Shown here: positions 1 through 9,148 of the stretch, one piece after another
Numbering within the stretch: the stretch's first letter is position 1
How the letters are laid out: every line of letters begins with the position of its first letter
DNA from: Shinella sumterensis
Lineage (GTDB): Bacteria > Pseudomonadota > Alphaproteobacteria > Rhizobiales > Rhizobiaceae
NCBI RefSeq assembly: GCF_004514425.2
Contig: NZ_MYFN02000007.1
Location: 124,001-188,000 of the forward strand
Reading direction: 5' to 3'
DNA length: 64,000 nt
Notes under the pieces: generated by a model
The model's database searches: none
The model's input: the letters and a program-made list of their open reading frames with translations, nothing else
What the model was told of the DNA's origin: nothing
Position numbers and translations under genes: made by a program

Positions 1-24
1 GACTGACGACGCGCGAACCCCGCA

Positions 25-966
25 TCAAAGGCGCCCGACGCGCTCGGTGAGCAGCGCGAAGAACCCCTCGGCATCGACCTCCTTCATGACCCGGGCATTG
101 TGCCTGCGGCCTGTCACCTGCCACCAGTCGACCACCGTCATGCCGGCCGTGAGCGGCGACGTCGTTTCCACCTCCACATTGCAATCACGGCCGGAGAACA
201 GGTCGGGCTTCAGTAGATAGGCGATGACGGTCGGATCATGCAGCGGGCCGCCGTCGGAGCCATATTTCTCCACGTCGAACCGTTCGAAGAATTCCAGCAT
301 CTCCACCAGAGCCCTGGCCGGGCGGTTGCCGATCGCGCGGAGCTTTTCGACACGGCTCTTCAGCGTCAGCACCTTGTGGGTGACATCGAGCGGCATCATG
401 ACGATCGGAATGCCTGATATGAAGACGGCGGCCGCCGCCTCGGGATCGACATAGACGTTGAATTCGGCCGCCGGCGTGATGTTGCCGCCCTCGAAGAAGC
501 CGCCGCCCATCATGACCAGTTCGCGCACCCGGCCGGCGATCTCGGGCGCCTTTTCCAGCGCCAGGGCGATGTTCGTGAGCGGGCCGAGGGTGCAGAGCGT
601 GACGGTGCCTGCCGGCTCGCGCTTCAGCGTCTCGATGATGAAGTCGACGGCATGCTGCGGCTGGAGCGGCATTTGCGGCTCATGCAGTTCCGGACCGTCC
701 AGACCGGTCTTGCCATGCACATGCTCGGCGGTCACCAGCGGACGGGCAATCGGCCCTTCGGCGCCGGCGAAGACCTTGATGTCGGTGCGGCCGCAGAACT
801 CCAGGATGATGCGGGCATTCGTCGAGGTCCGCGACAGCGGCACGTTCCCGGCGACGGTCGTGATGCCGAGGATTTCCAGCTCGGGGCTGCCGAGCGCCAG
901 CATGATCGCGGCGGCGTCGTCCTGGCCAGGATCGGTATCGATGATGATTTTCCTCGGCTCAGACAT
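25..966 (-). CDS. Nucleoside hydrolase (IunH/RihA family)
   Basis: Predicted to hydrolyse the N-glycosidic bond of ribonucleosides, releasing base and ribose for salvage in the cytoplasm. The N-terminus carries the family calcium/ribose-binding aspartate cluster DTDPGQDD (residues 10-17); an NVYVDPEAA segment and HDPTVIAYLLKP near the C-terminus are also typical. The 313-residue length fits the family. I chose the ATG at 966 because AAGGA lies 9 nt upstream on the minus strand and the protein then begins a few residues before the catalytic motif; the open frame runs further upstream to 1233 but that part has no family similarity. Substrate preference (purine or pyrimidine) cannot be read from the sequence. 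The gene stops 24 bases inside the window edge, so its downstream neighbour is unknown. Confidence 0.9.
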   Translation of the reverse strand: MSEPRKIIIDTDPGQDDAAAIMLALGSPELEILGITTVAGNVPLSRTSTNARIILEFCGRTDIKVFAGAEGPIARPLVTAEHVHGKTGLDGPELHEPQMPLQPQHAVDFIIETLKREPAGTVTLCTLGPLTNIALALEKAPEIAGRVRELVMMGGGFFEGGNITPAAEFNVYVDPEAAAAVFISGIPIVMMPLDVTHKVLTLKSRVEKLRAIGNRPARALVEMLEFFERFDVEKYGSDGGPLHDPTVIAYLLKPDLFSGRDCNVEVETTSPLTAGMTVVDWWQVTGRRHNARVMKEVDAEGFFALLTERVGRL

Positions 967-1110
967 GCCGTTGCGTCCTTGTCTCTTCATGGTTTTCGCC
1001 AGCACCGCGCGGGCGAAGCGGCGACTATATTTGCGAAATCGCGCTTCGCAAGCGTCTTGCGCCGCAAGCGCACAGTCACCATATTGGTTCCGTCGGGATG
1101 CCGGTTTCGG

Positions 1111-1147
1111 GTCCCGTCTTGGTCGCTTGAAAGCAAGGACTGGACGT
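1111..1147 (+). promoter_or_regulatory. ROSE-like RNA thermometer in the hsp20 leader
   Basis: Seen: UCGCU (1123-1127) faces the Shine-Dalgarno AGGA (1136-1139) across a short AAAG-loop hairpin (U1128-A1135, G1129-C1134 close the loop). U1123-A1139, C1124-G1138, C1126-G1137 and U1127-A1136 pair, leaving G1125 unpaired opposite the Shine-Dalgarno. The stem extends outwards with G1122-C1140 and G-U pairs. Known: a U(U/C)GCU strand pairing with the Shine-Dalgarno around a bulged G is the hallmark of ROSE elements, which block translation of rhizobial small heat-shock genes at low temperature. The start codon at 1148 follows the Shine-Dalgarno by 8 nt. Inferred from motif and context; further 5' hairpins were not folded. 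Confidence 0.65.
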
Positions 1148-1579
1148 ATGTCTCGCATGACCCCTTTCGCAAGCCCACTGCTGCTGGGCTTCGACGCCAT
1201 GGAAAAAACCCTGGAGCGCATCGCCAAGGGCAACGATGGCTATCCCCCCTACAACATCGAACGGCTGCGTTCGAACGACGCGACGGGTGCGCCCGAGCGC
1301 CTGCGCATCACGCTGGCCGTGGCGGGCTTCTCCGAAGAGGAGCTCGATGTCACGACAGAGGAAAGCCAGCTCGTCATCCGCGGTCGCCAGACCGACAGCA
1401 ACGAACGGGATTATCTTTACCGCGGCATTGCCGCTCGCCAGTTCCAGCGCACCTTCGTCCTTGCCGAGGGCATGCGCGTGGAGGGTGCCGAGTTGAAGAA
1501 CGGCCTTCTCTCGGTCGATCTCATCCGGCCGGAACCGCAGCGAATGGTAAAGAAAATTAACATTTCCGTATCAGACTAG
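1148..1579 (+). CDS. Small heat-shock protein, Hsp20/alpha-crystallin family
   Basis: A 143-residue ATP-independent holdase chaperone that binds unfolding proteins in the cytoplasm. The alpha-crystallin domain spans roughly residues 35-130: it opens with LRITLAVAGFSEEELDV, continues with LVIRGRQ and a FQRTFVLAEGM strand, and ends with the KNGLLSVDL segment typical of the last beta strands. The N-terminus (MSRMTPFASPLLLGFDAMEKTLERI) matches IbpA-like rhizobial class A proteins. The ATG at 1148 sits 8 nt after AGGA, inside a ROSE-like hairpin, so heat-dependent translation is likely. The DUF1150 gene follows on the same strand, a pairing I know from other Rhizobiaceae. Upstream, nucleoside hydrolase is divergent, so the promoter must lie in 967-1110. 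Confidence 0.93.
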   Translation: MSRMTPFASPLLLGFDAMEKTLERIAKGNDGYPPYNIERLRSNDATGAPERLRITLAVAGFSEEELDVTTEESQLVIRGRQTDSNERDYLYRGIAARQFQRTFVLAEGMRVEGAELKNGLLSVDLIRPEPQRMVKKINISVSD

Positions 1580-1711
1580 ATCATGAGCCGTTCCTGCGGC
1601 AACACCCCGCCGGACCGTCTCGAGCGTAACCTGATCGCTGACGCACCGAGCTCCCTTATGGACGCGGGCGCCCAGCGGCCGGCACTTGCCGGCATTGCCA
1701 TGGAGGCAAAG

Positions 1712-1969
1712 ATGGGACTGAAGACCATTACCCCCACCGTTTCGAAGGCAGATCTCGCACATCTGGGCGAGGGTGAAGTCGGCTACATCAGGAAGATGAA
1801 GGCGGATGAAGTTTCGCGCGTCTTTCCCGAGGCGCCCGAGATCGACCCCAGCCTCGACCTGTGGGCCCTGTTCGGCGCCGACGGCACGCCGATCCTGCTG
1901 ACCGACAATCGTTCCAGCACCTTCTACAAGGCTGCCGAGGACGACCTGCGGACCGTCAGCCTCCACTGA
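1712..1969 (+). CDS. DUF1150 family protein
   Basis: An 85-residue protein of a family restricted to alphaproteobacteria; function unknown. Recognisable features are the GEVGYIRKMKADEV segment, the acidic-hydrophobic core LDLWALFGADGTPILLTDNR and a C-terminal AAEDDL stretch. No membrane segment or signal peptide is visible. The ATG at 1712 is chosen because GGAGG lies 5 nt upstream; an in-frame ATG at 1700 and the open frame back to 1583 (4 bases after the hsp20 stop) are possible alternatives without a ribosome site. Position directly behind hsp20 on the same strand suggests co-transcription and a link to proteostasis, but that is inference only. Confidence 0.8.
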   Translation: MGLKTITPTVSKADLAHLGEGEVGYIRKMKADEVSRVFPEAPEIDPSLDLWALFGADGTPILLTDNRSSTFYKAAEDDLRTVSLH

Positions 1970-1990
1970 CCCCGAAGCCGAAGCCTTCCG

Positions 1991-2692
1991 TCAGAGACGG
2001 CGGAAGGTGAGGTAGGCGGACTTGCGGCCCTCGCGCTTGGCCTTGGCCTCGTAGCGCGTGCCCGGCCAGCCGGCATAGGGCGTCAGCCAGTCGGCCGCGT
2101 TTTCCGCGGTCCATACGAAAGCGGGATGCGCCCCGCAATGCATCAGCGTCCAGTTGACATAAGTGTCGATGTCGGACGCGAAACAGAAGTGCCCGCCCGG
2201 TTTCAGCACGCGGGCAAAGCGATCCAGGTTGGCCCTGGACACGAAGCGCCGCTTCCAGTGCTTCTTCTTCGGCCACGGGTCGGGGTAGAGAAGATCGATC
2301 TGATCGATCGACGCCGCCGGCAACCAATCCAGCAATTCCGTCGCATCGTCGTCGTAGAGGCGGATGTTCTTCGCGCCCGTGTCCTCGATGCTGCCGATGA
2401 GCTTGGCCATGGAGTTGACGAAGGGCTCGACGCCGATGAAGGCGGTATCCGGCGTTTCCTGGGCGCGATGAATGAGATGCTCGCCGCCGCCGAAACCGAT
2501 TTCGAGCCGGACGCGCGCCGGCTCGAAATCATAGAGCGATGCGATGTCGGCCGGCGCCGGTGCCGAAAGGTCGACCTTCAGCGCCGGAAGCAGCGTCTCG
2601 AGATGATGCGCCTGCCGCTCCCTCAGCGGTTTTCCCTTGCGGCGACCGAAGAAGGCTTCGGTCGCGCGGCTGCGGCGCTCTGCATCGGTCAT
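1991..2692 (-). CDS. trmB: tRNA (guanine-N7-)-methyltransferase
   Basis: Makes 7-methylguanosine at position 46 of tRNA variable loops using S-adenosylmethionine. The SAM-binding motif [13 protein letters not shown] (about residues 63-75) is followed by FIGVEPF and the family signature [17 protein letters not shown] (about residues 133-149); [13 protein letters not shown] is the usual C-terminal block. Length 233 is normal. It begins 7 bases after the stop of metK on the same strand, so the SAM-making and a SAM-using enzyme are probably co-transcribed, an arrangement shared with other rhizobia. It converges on the DUF1150 gene with a 21-base gap and no obvious terminator. Confidence 0.96.
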   Translation of the reverse strand: MTDAERRSRATEAFFGRRKGKPLRERQAHHLETLLPALKVDLSAPAPADIASLYDFEPARVRLEIGFGGGEHLIHRAQETPDTAFIGVEPFVNSMAKLIGSIEDTGAKNIRLYDDDATELLDWLPAASIDQIDLLYPDPWPKKKHWKRRFVSRANLDRFARVLKPGGHFCFASDIDTYVNWTLMHCGAHPAFVWTAENAADWLTPYAGWPGTRYEAKAKREGRKSAYLTFRRL

Positions 2693-2699
2693 GGCGATC

Positions 2700-3938
<1,239 letters not shown>

Positions 3939-4057
3939 GCGGGAAGTCCCCTCAAAGAAAACAGACTTCGATGTTGTTATTCAGTTCATCGCCCAAAAAC
4001 AAGAACAGAAGGACATAAGAATATCTTTATATCGAAATTTCCTTCTCCTGCGCGCAT

Positions 4058-4083
4058 AAAAAAAACGGCCCCGAAGGGCCGCC
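4058..4083 (-). terminator. Rho-independent terminator after phrR
   Basis: Read on the minus strand, the stem CGGCCC-TTCG-GGGCCG is followed by eight T residues. It lies 27 bases after the phrR stop and before metK, so it separates the two transcription units. The UUCG tetraloop and uninterrupted T tract make it a strong intrinsic terminator. Confidence 0.88.
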
Positions 4084-4109
4084 TTTTCAGACCATCTCGC
4101 TGAAAGCGA

Positions 4110-4529
4110 TCATTCGATTTCGGCTTCGGCTGCCAGCGCCTTGACGAGATCGACGAGCTTGCGGCGCACCTTGGGATCGGTGATCTTCACGAAGGCGCGG
4201 TTCAGCTGCAGGCCTTCGGAAGACGACAGGAAATCCACCACATAATTGGAACTGGACGCATCGGCGAAACCGCTCTGGGAGTCAGCGGTGTCACCGGGTG
4301 CATCCTCGAAAAAGAATGAGACAGGCACGTTGAGAATGCTCGAAATGTTCTGCAACCGGCTTGCGCCGACGCGGTTCGTGCCCTTCTCGTATTTCTGGAT
4401 CTGCTGGAAGGTGATGCCAAGGCTTTCGCCCAGCTTCTCCTGGCTCATACCGAGCATGGTCCTGCGAAGCCGAATTCTGCTGCCGACATGAATGTCGATC
4501 GGATTCGGCTTCTTCTTGTTTTCCATCAT
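4110..4529 (-). CDS. phrR: XRE-family regulator PhrR/PraR-like
   Basis: A 139-residue DNA-binding regulator with a Cro/CI helix-turn-helix at residues about 15-70 (IRLRRTMLGMSQEKLGESLG then ITFQQIQKYEKGTNRV) and a C-terminal part (SSEGLQLNRAFVKITDPKVRRKLVDLVKALA) shared by rhizobial PhrR and PraR. Known: phrR was described in Sinorhizobium as an acid- and stress-induced gene next to actA (lnt), exactly this context; PraR in other rhizobia represses adhesion and quorum-sensing genes. Which of these roles applies here cannot be decided from the sequence. ATG at 4529 is 8 nt from AGGA; a GTG at 4532 and a second ATG at 4526 are alternatives. It has its own promoter and a strong terminator. Confidence 0.88.
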   Translation of the reverse strand: MMENKKKPNPIDIHVGSRIRLRRTMLGMSQEKLGESLGITFQQIQKYEKGTNRVGASRLQNISSILNVPVSFFFEDAPGDTADSQSGFADASSSNYVVDFLSSSEGLQLNRAFVKITDPKVRRKLVDLVKALAAEAEIE

Positions 4530-4652
4530 CACTTTGGTCCTAACGCGGAAATGGCCCCACCCCGACCGGCACCCTTACTGAATACTTAACGTCACGTTGT
4601 ATGCGCGACCACCGGAGAGTCCGACACTACAGCAGAACGACCGGTGGCGGGC

Positions 4653-4681
4653 ACTATGCTATTTTAGGGGTTTTTGGTCAA
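4653..4681 (-). promoter_or_regulatory. Sigma70-type promoter of phrR
   Basis: On the minus strand TTGACC (4676-4681) and CATAGT (4653-4658) are separated by exactly 17 bases. The -35 box overlaps the lnt stop codon. The expected start of transcription is near 4646, giving a leader of about 115 nt. Inverted arms CCACCGG (4609-4615) and CCGGTGG (4641-4647) lie at and just after that start and could be an operator or a leader hairpin. Confidence 0.55.
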
Positions 4682-6261
4682 TTCAATCTGTTTCTAAAAC
4701 CAATGCGTGAAATGCTCGCCACAAGAAAGAAAAGACCAAGAAGAGCGGGAAAGACCCAATCCCGCCACTTCGTCCACAGGCCCTGCGCAATCTTACCCGG
4801 AAGGGTTGCATCCACGAAACCCGTGACGTCGTAGGACAGGCCCGAGATCACCTCGCCCCTGGCATCGACGACGGCGGAAATACCGTTGTTGGCGGCGCGA
4901 ATCAACGGCATGCCGCGCTCCACGGCGCGAAGACGCGCCTGCTGGAAATGCTGGTAGGGCCCGGGCGTGTCGCCGAACCAGGCATCGTTCGTCACATTCA
5001 GCAGGGCTGCGGCCGCGTCGGATGCGGGGCCGATCTCGGACGGGAAGATCGCCTCGTAGCAGATCAGCGGATAAAGGCCCTTGCCGAGGGCGTTCAACAG
5101 CGGATGCTCGCGTGCCGGGGAAAACCCGCCGGGCATGGCGACGGGCGAGACGCCGAGGCTTTCGAAGACCTCGGCAAAGGGCATGTATTCGCCGAAGGGC
5201 ACGAGATGAACCTTGTCGGCCGCGCCGATGATCTGCCCCTTGCCGTCGATCGCGTAGATGGAGTTGTAGTAGCGCGGCGCCTTGCCGGATCCCGCACTTT
5301 CGGTGCGCACCGCGCCGGCGATCAACACCTGGTCGTCTTCCAGGACCTCGGCGATGCGCACGAGCGCATCGGGATTGTCGGTGAGGATGAAGGGAATGGA
5401 GGTTTCCGGCCAGACGATAATGTCCGGCCGCTTGCCCCCCTCCGCAGGCTTGGCCGCGCTCAGCGCCAGATGCTTTTCGAAGATATCCGCACGGGCGGAA
5501 TCATCGAGCTTCATGGCCTGGTCGATGACCGGCTGGACGAGGCGGATGACGGTCGCCTGGTTTTCCGGCAGCGGCAGGACATGAAGCGCATAGGCGCCAT
5601 AGCCGAGATGGGCGGCAAACAGGATGACGGCGAGGCCGAGGCCGGCCACCCTTCCCCGCCGCGTGCCGAGCAGCGCGGGGGCCGCGAAGACGAAGACGGC
5701 GAGCACGTTCATGCCGGCGATGCCGACGAGGCCGGCGGATTGCATGAGCAGCGGGACCGGCATCATGCCATAGCCGACGGCATTCCACGGAAAGCCGGTG
5801 AACAGCGTGCCGCGCAGCCATTCTCCCACCCCGAAGGCGAAGGCGAGCGCGGCGATCCGGCCCATGCCGTCGGACCAGAAGAGCCGGGCGAGCGCTGTGG
5901 CAAAGCCGTAATAGAAGGCAAGGAAGGCCGGTAGTCCCAGCACGGCGAGCGGCACGGCCCAGGCAAACGCATCCGCCTCCACCAGCAATGCATTGCCGAG
6001 CCACCACAATCCGCCGACGAAGTAGCCGAAGCCGAACAGCCAGCCGATGCGGAAGGCGGGCGCCAGGCGCCGGAGGAAGCCCGCTTCAGGCGCGGCAGTC
6101 GCACCATCGAGCAGCCAGACGAGAAGGGTGAAGGAAACGAACAGCGCCGCGAGGAAGCCGAAGGGCGGCAGCGCCAGGACGCCGATCAGGCCCGCAAGAA
6201 ATGCAACAAGCGCCCGTCTTTTTCCAGACAGGAGCATGACCGTGCCCGCGAGCCGCTCCAT
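4678..6261 (-). CDS. lnt: Apolipoprotein N-acyltransferase (Lnt; ActA of rhizobia)
   Basis: Transfers an acyl chain from phospholipid to the N-terminal cysteine of lipoproteins, the last step of maturation, in the inner membrane. The N-terminal half (to about residue 220) is a run of hydrophobic helices; the C-terminal half is a carbon-nitrogen hydrolase domain. The catalytic triad is visible: Glu in IIVWPETSIPF (near residue 285), Lys in DKVHLVPFGEYMPF and Cys in YPLICYEAIFP. A final hydrophobic helix precedes the end. Length 527 is normal. Known: in Sinorhizobium the orthologue actA is needed for acid tolerance. AAGGGG lies just before the ATG at 6261. A hairpin with T tract separates it from corC upstream, so it may be expressed partly on its own. 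Confidence 0.96.
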   Translation of the reverse strand: MERLAGTVMLLSGKRRALVAFLAGLIGVLALPPFGFLAALFVSFTLLVWLLDGATAAPEAGFLRRLAPAFRIGWLFGFGYFVGGLWWLGNALLVEADAFAWAVPLAVLGLPAFLAFYYGFATALARLFWSDGMGRIAALAFAFGVGEWLRGTLFTGFPWNAVGYGMMPVPLLMQSAGLVGIAGMNVLAVFVFAAPALLGTRRGRVAGLGLAVILFAAHLGYGAYALHVLPLPENQATVIRLVQPVIDQAMKLDDSARADIFEKHLALSAAKPAEGGKRPDIIVWPETSIPFILTDNPDALVRIAEVLEDDQVLIAGAVRTESAGSGKAPRYYNSIYAIDGKGQIIGAADKVHLVPFGEYMPFAEVFESLGVSPVAMPGGFSPAREHPLLNALGKGLYPLICYEAIFPSEIGPASDAAAALLNVTNDAWFGDTPGPYQHFQQARLRAVERGMPLIRAANNGISAVVDARGEVISGLSYDVTGFVDATLPGKIAQGLWTKWRDWVFPALLGLFFLVASISRIGFRNRLN

Positions 6262-6308
6262 GCCGTCCCCTTCTTGTCGCTTTCCCCGAATCAGCCGCGC
6301 CAGTCTCC

Positions 6309-6352
6309 CAAAAAACCAGCGCCTTGTCCCGCGTCACGGCAGGACAAGGCGC
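6309..6352 (-). terminator. Intrinsic terminator between corC-like gene and lnt
   Basis: On the minus strand 11-base arms GCGCCTTGTCC and GGACAAGGCGC (6319-6329 and 6342-6352) are perfect inverted repeats with a 12-base loop, followed by TGG and six T. It lies 30 bases after the corC-like stop and about 50 bases before the lnt start, so it ends the corC transcript or attenuates read-through into lnt. Confidence 0.75.
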
Positions 6353-6382
6353 AGATCATTTTCAAGATTATCTCAGGACGGC

Positions 6383-7534
6383 TCAATCTGTGCCCGTGCT
6401 GTCGGCCTGCGGCTCCGAAACCGTTGCGCGCTCCGGCGTCACCCCGCCCGCCTCGCCTTCCGGGCGACGTTCCCGGCGGCGTACGGCGCTGGCGCGCTTG
6501 CGGGTGACACGCACGCGCTTCACGCGACGCGGATCCGCATCCAGAACGTGGAATTCGAAGCCCGGCACCGCCTGCACGACCTCGCCGCGCACCGGAATGC
6601 GTCCGAGCGATGCGAAGATCAGGCCGCCGAGCGTATCGGCATCCTCCAGCTGGTCGCGGATGTCGAAATCCGGGCCGATCGCTTCGGCCAGTTCCTCCAG
6701 CTCGACGCGGGCATCCGCGATGAACACGTCGTCGCCGGCGCGCTGGATCATGGCCTCTTCGTCGTCGTGCTCGTCCTCGATATCGCCGACGACCATCTCG
6801 ACGATGTCCTCCAGCGAGGCCAGACCGTCCGTGCCGCCATATTCATCGATGACGAGCGCCATCTGCGTGCGATCGGCCTGCATGCGCGCCATCAGGTCGG
6901 CGGCCAGCATCGACGGCGGCACGAACAGCACCTGCCGGATGATGCCGGCTTCCGCGACGGTCTTGGAAAGATCGACGCGGCCGAGGTCGAATTCAGCTTT
7001 CGGCGTGCGAACCGGCTTCTCGCCGTTTGCGGGCGCCGCCTTTGCGCCGCTGCGGCGCTTGTTGCGGGCCTGCTTGGTGACATAGGCGAGCAGGTCGCGG
7101 ATATGGACCATGCCGCGCGGATCGTCGAGGCTTTCATGGTAGACCGGCATGCGCGAGCGGCCGGAATCCTCGAAGATCACCATCAGCTCGGCGATCGTGA
7201 TGTCCTGGTCGACGGCCTCGATATCGGCGCGCGGGACCATCACGTCCTCGACCCGCACCTCGCGGAAGCGGAGAATGTTGTGCAGCATCGCCCGTTCTTC
7301 GGGCAGGAAGGCCGGCTCGCCGCCGCTCTCTTCCGTCATCAAGGCCTCTGCGAGGTCCTTGCGGAGGCTGGAGGCCCCTGTCATGCGCCAAAGCCGCGCT
7401 GCGCGGGACCAGAAGGATGTCCGGCCCCCGTTTTCCTGCTTCGGCGCGCTGGTACTACTGCCCGCCTCGTCCTGACTGGAGGCATCCGCCTCGTGCTTTT
7501 CCGTCGCTACGGACTGGTTTCTGAAGTCGCTCAT
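6383..7534 (-). CDS. CorC/TlyC-type protein: CBS pair plus CorC_HlyC domain
   Basis: A 383-residue soluble member of the hemolysin C/CorC family, linked in other bacteria to magnesium/cobalt efflux; direct ion transport is not established. Two CBS domains occupy about residues 100-230 (VEDVMVPRADIEAVDQD with ITIAELMVIFEDSGRSRMPVY, then DLLAYV and a second block with DEYGGTDGLASLEDIVEMVVGDIEDE), followed by the CorC_HlyC domain (residues about 260-345: FIADARVELEELAEAIG and TLGGLIFASLGRIPVRGE). The C-terminal tail is rich in Arg and Pro. Low-complexity residues 1-40 are poorly conserved. ATG at 7534 was chosen since it lies 13 bases after the ybeY stop. Part of the ybeY-corC-lnt set. Confidence 0.9.
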   Translation of the reverse strand: MSDFRNQSVATEKHEADASSQDEAGSSTSAPKQENGGRTSFWSRAARLWRMTGASSLRKDLAEALMTEESGGEPAFLPEERAMLHNILRFREVRVEDVMVPRADIEAVDQDITIAELMVIFEDSGRSRMPVYHESLDDPRGMVHIRDLLAYVTKQARNKRRSGAKAAPANGEKPVRTPKAEFDLGRVDLSKTVAEAGIIRQVLFVPPSMLAADLMARMQADRTQMALVIDEYGGTDGLASLEDIVEMVVGDIEDEHDDEEAMIQRAGDDVFIADARVELEELAEAIGPDFDIRDQLEDADTLGGLIFASLGRIPVRGEVVQAVPGFEFHVLDADPRRVKRVRVTRKRASAVRRRERRPEGEAGGVTPERATVSEPQADSTGTD

Positions 7535-7547
7535 TGGTCCAAACTGG

Positions 7548-8054
7548 TTAATCGGGATCGTCCCCGTAGGGGTCAGATAGGCCAAGCCCGGCAAGAATGC
7601 GAGTCTCAAGCCCTTCCATTTTTTCCGCCTCTTCCTCGTCCATGTGATCATAGCCGAAGAGATGCAGAAATCCATGCACCATCAGATGGGTGAGATGATC
7701 GTCGAAAGACTTGCCGAGTTCGGCAGCCTCGCGGGTCAATGTTTCCTCTGCAAAAATGATGTCGCCGAGCATCGGCCCCGGCATTTTGCCGGGTGTCAGC
7801 GGGAAGGCCGGGAAGGACAGGACGTTGGTCGGCTTGTCCTGGCTGCGCCATTGCGCATTGATGCCGCGGATCTCCGCATCGCTGGTGAAGACGAGGGAGA
7901 CTTCCGGCGCGCCTGTCTTCGGAAAGGGCTGCTTTTCGGTTTCGCGCAGGAAATCGACGGCGGCACCCAGCACATGCGTGCTCATCTCGAACAGGCGTTC
8001 TTCGGAGGGCCATCGGCCCTCCTCTATGGAAATCTGGATGTCGAGCTGGCTCAT
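7548..8054 (-). CDS. ybeY: Endoribonuclease YbeY
   Basis: Metal-dependent single-strand endoribonuclease for 16S rRNA 3'-end maturation and ribosome quality control. The UPF0054 signature HGFLHLFGYDH, giving the three zinc-binding histidines, lies near residue 130, preceded by DIIFAEETL and SFDDHLTHLMV. An N-terminal insertion compared with E. coli is common in alphaproteobacteria; length 168 is normal for rhizobia. It sits 14 bases after phoH and 13 before the corC-like gene, the conserved phoH-ybeY-corC-lnt cluster. In S. meliloti the homologue influences small-RNA dependent regulation, which may apply here. Confidence 0.96.
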   Translation of the reverse strand: MSQLDIQISIEEGRWPSEERLFEMSTHVLGAAVDFLRETEKQPFPKTGAPEVSLVFTSDAEIRGINAQWRSQDKPTNVLSFPAFPLTPGKMPGPMLGDIIFAEETLTREAAELGKSFDDHLTHLMVHGFLHLFGYDHMDEEEAEKMEGLETRILAGLGLSDPYGDDPD

Positions 8055-8068
8055 CGGACGTGCCGACC

Positions 8069-9121
8069 TTAGCGGTCGATCTGCTCGCTTTCGTCGTGCA
8101 CGGCCGTCGTCGCCTCGTAGGCCCGCACGATGCGTGCGACCATCGGATGGCGCACGACGTCCACATCCTTGAAGCGCACGACCGAGACACCCTCGACGCC
8201 ATGCAGGATCTGCAGGGCCTCGACAAGGCCCGACTTGACGCCGCGCGGCAGGTCCACCTGACTCGGGTCGCCGGTGACGATCATGCGGCCGTTTTCGCCA
8301 AGACGCGTCAGGAACATCTTCATCTGCATCGACGTCGTGTTCTGCGCCTCGTCGAGGATCACGGCGGCATTGGCCAGCGTGCGGCCGCGCATGAAGGCGA
8401 GCGGCGCGATCTCGATGACGCCGGCGGTGATGGCGCGTTCGACCTTGTCGCCCGGCATCATGTCGTAAAGCGCGTCATAGAGCGGGCGCAGATAGGGATC
8501 GACCTTTTCCTTCATGTCGCCGGGCAGGAAGCCGAGGCGCTCGCCGGCTTCCACGGCCGGGCGCGACAGGATGATGCGGTCGACGGCGCCGCGCTCCAGA
8601 AGCTGGGCGGCATAGGCGACGGCAAGATAGGTCTTGCCCGTACCGGCCGGACCGACGCCGAAGACCAGCTCGGAGCGCTCGAGCGCGCGGATATAGGTAT
8701 CCTGCGTCGGCGTGCGGGCGGCGATCGTCTTCTTGCGGGTGGAGATCTGCGACATGGTCAGCTTGGCCTTGCGCTCCATGGTCGGCAGCGACAGCTGGTC
8801 GTCGGCTGCGATCGCCATGCGGATGGCGCCCTCGACATCGGAAAGCTCGATGGAGCCGCCCTTCTGGAGGCGGTCGTAAAGATAGTCCAGCGCCCGGCGG
8901 GCCTGGCTGGTGGCCACCACGTCGCCGGAGATGACGACGGAGTTGCCGCGGGCCCGCGCATCGATGTGCAGGCGCTGCTCGATGAGCTTCAGGTGCTGAT
9001 CGAACTGGCCGAAGAGCTCGCTTGCGTATCGATTGTTCTCGAAAGTCAGGACGAATTGATTTGCGTCGGTCTCGGTCTTCGACTGGCGCGGCGAGGACGT
9101 CATCAGTTCGTGTCCGTTCAA
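8069..9121 (-). CDS. phoH: PhoH-like ATPase
   Basis: Cytoplasmic P-loop ATPase of the PhoH family, probably acting in RNA metabolism together with YbeY; exact activity unknown. The Walker A motif GPAGTGKTYLA is near residue 160 and the Walker B region VILDEAQNTT near residue 255, with GDPSQVDLP shortly after, as in superfamily 1 helicases. The N-terminal 130 residues contain a KH-like segment. The frame starts with TTG at 9121, supported by AAGGAG 9 nt upstream; the first ATG is six codons later at 9103. It follows miaB by 27 bases and precedes ybeY by 14. Confidence 0.94.
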   Translation of the reverse strand: MNGHELMTSSPRQSKTETDANQFVLTFENNRYASELFGQFDQHLKLIEQRLHIDARARGNSVVISGDVVATSQARRALDYLYDRLQKGGSIELSDVEGAIRMAIAADDQLSLPTMERKAKLTMSQISTRKKTIAARTPTQDTYIRALERSELVFGVGPAGTGKTYLAVAYAAQLLERGAVDRIILSRPAVEAGERLGFLPGDMKEKVDPYLRPLYDALYDMMPGDKVERAITAGVIEIAPLAFMRGRTLANAAVILDEAQNTTSMQMKMFLTRLGENGRMIVTGDPSQVDLPRGVKSGLVEALQILHGVEGVSVVRFKDVDVVRHPMVARIVRAYEATTAVHDESEQIDR

Positions 9122-9148
9122 GCGGTCAAGCTCCTTGTGTGAAACCCG

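Noticed and set aside
1583-1711. Longer start for the DUF1150 gene directly after hsp20
   Set aside because: No ribosome site, and the extra 43 residues are outside the family; ATG 1712 has GGAGG at ideal distance.
3939-4057. SAM riboswitch upstream of metK
   Set aside because: I looked for SAM-II and SAM/SAH-type pseudoknot sequence signatures and did not recognise any; only a ribosome site and weak promoter-like sequences are seen.
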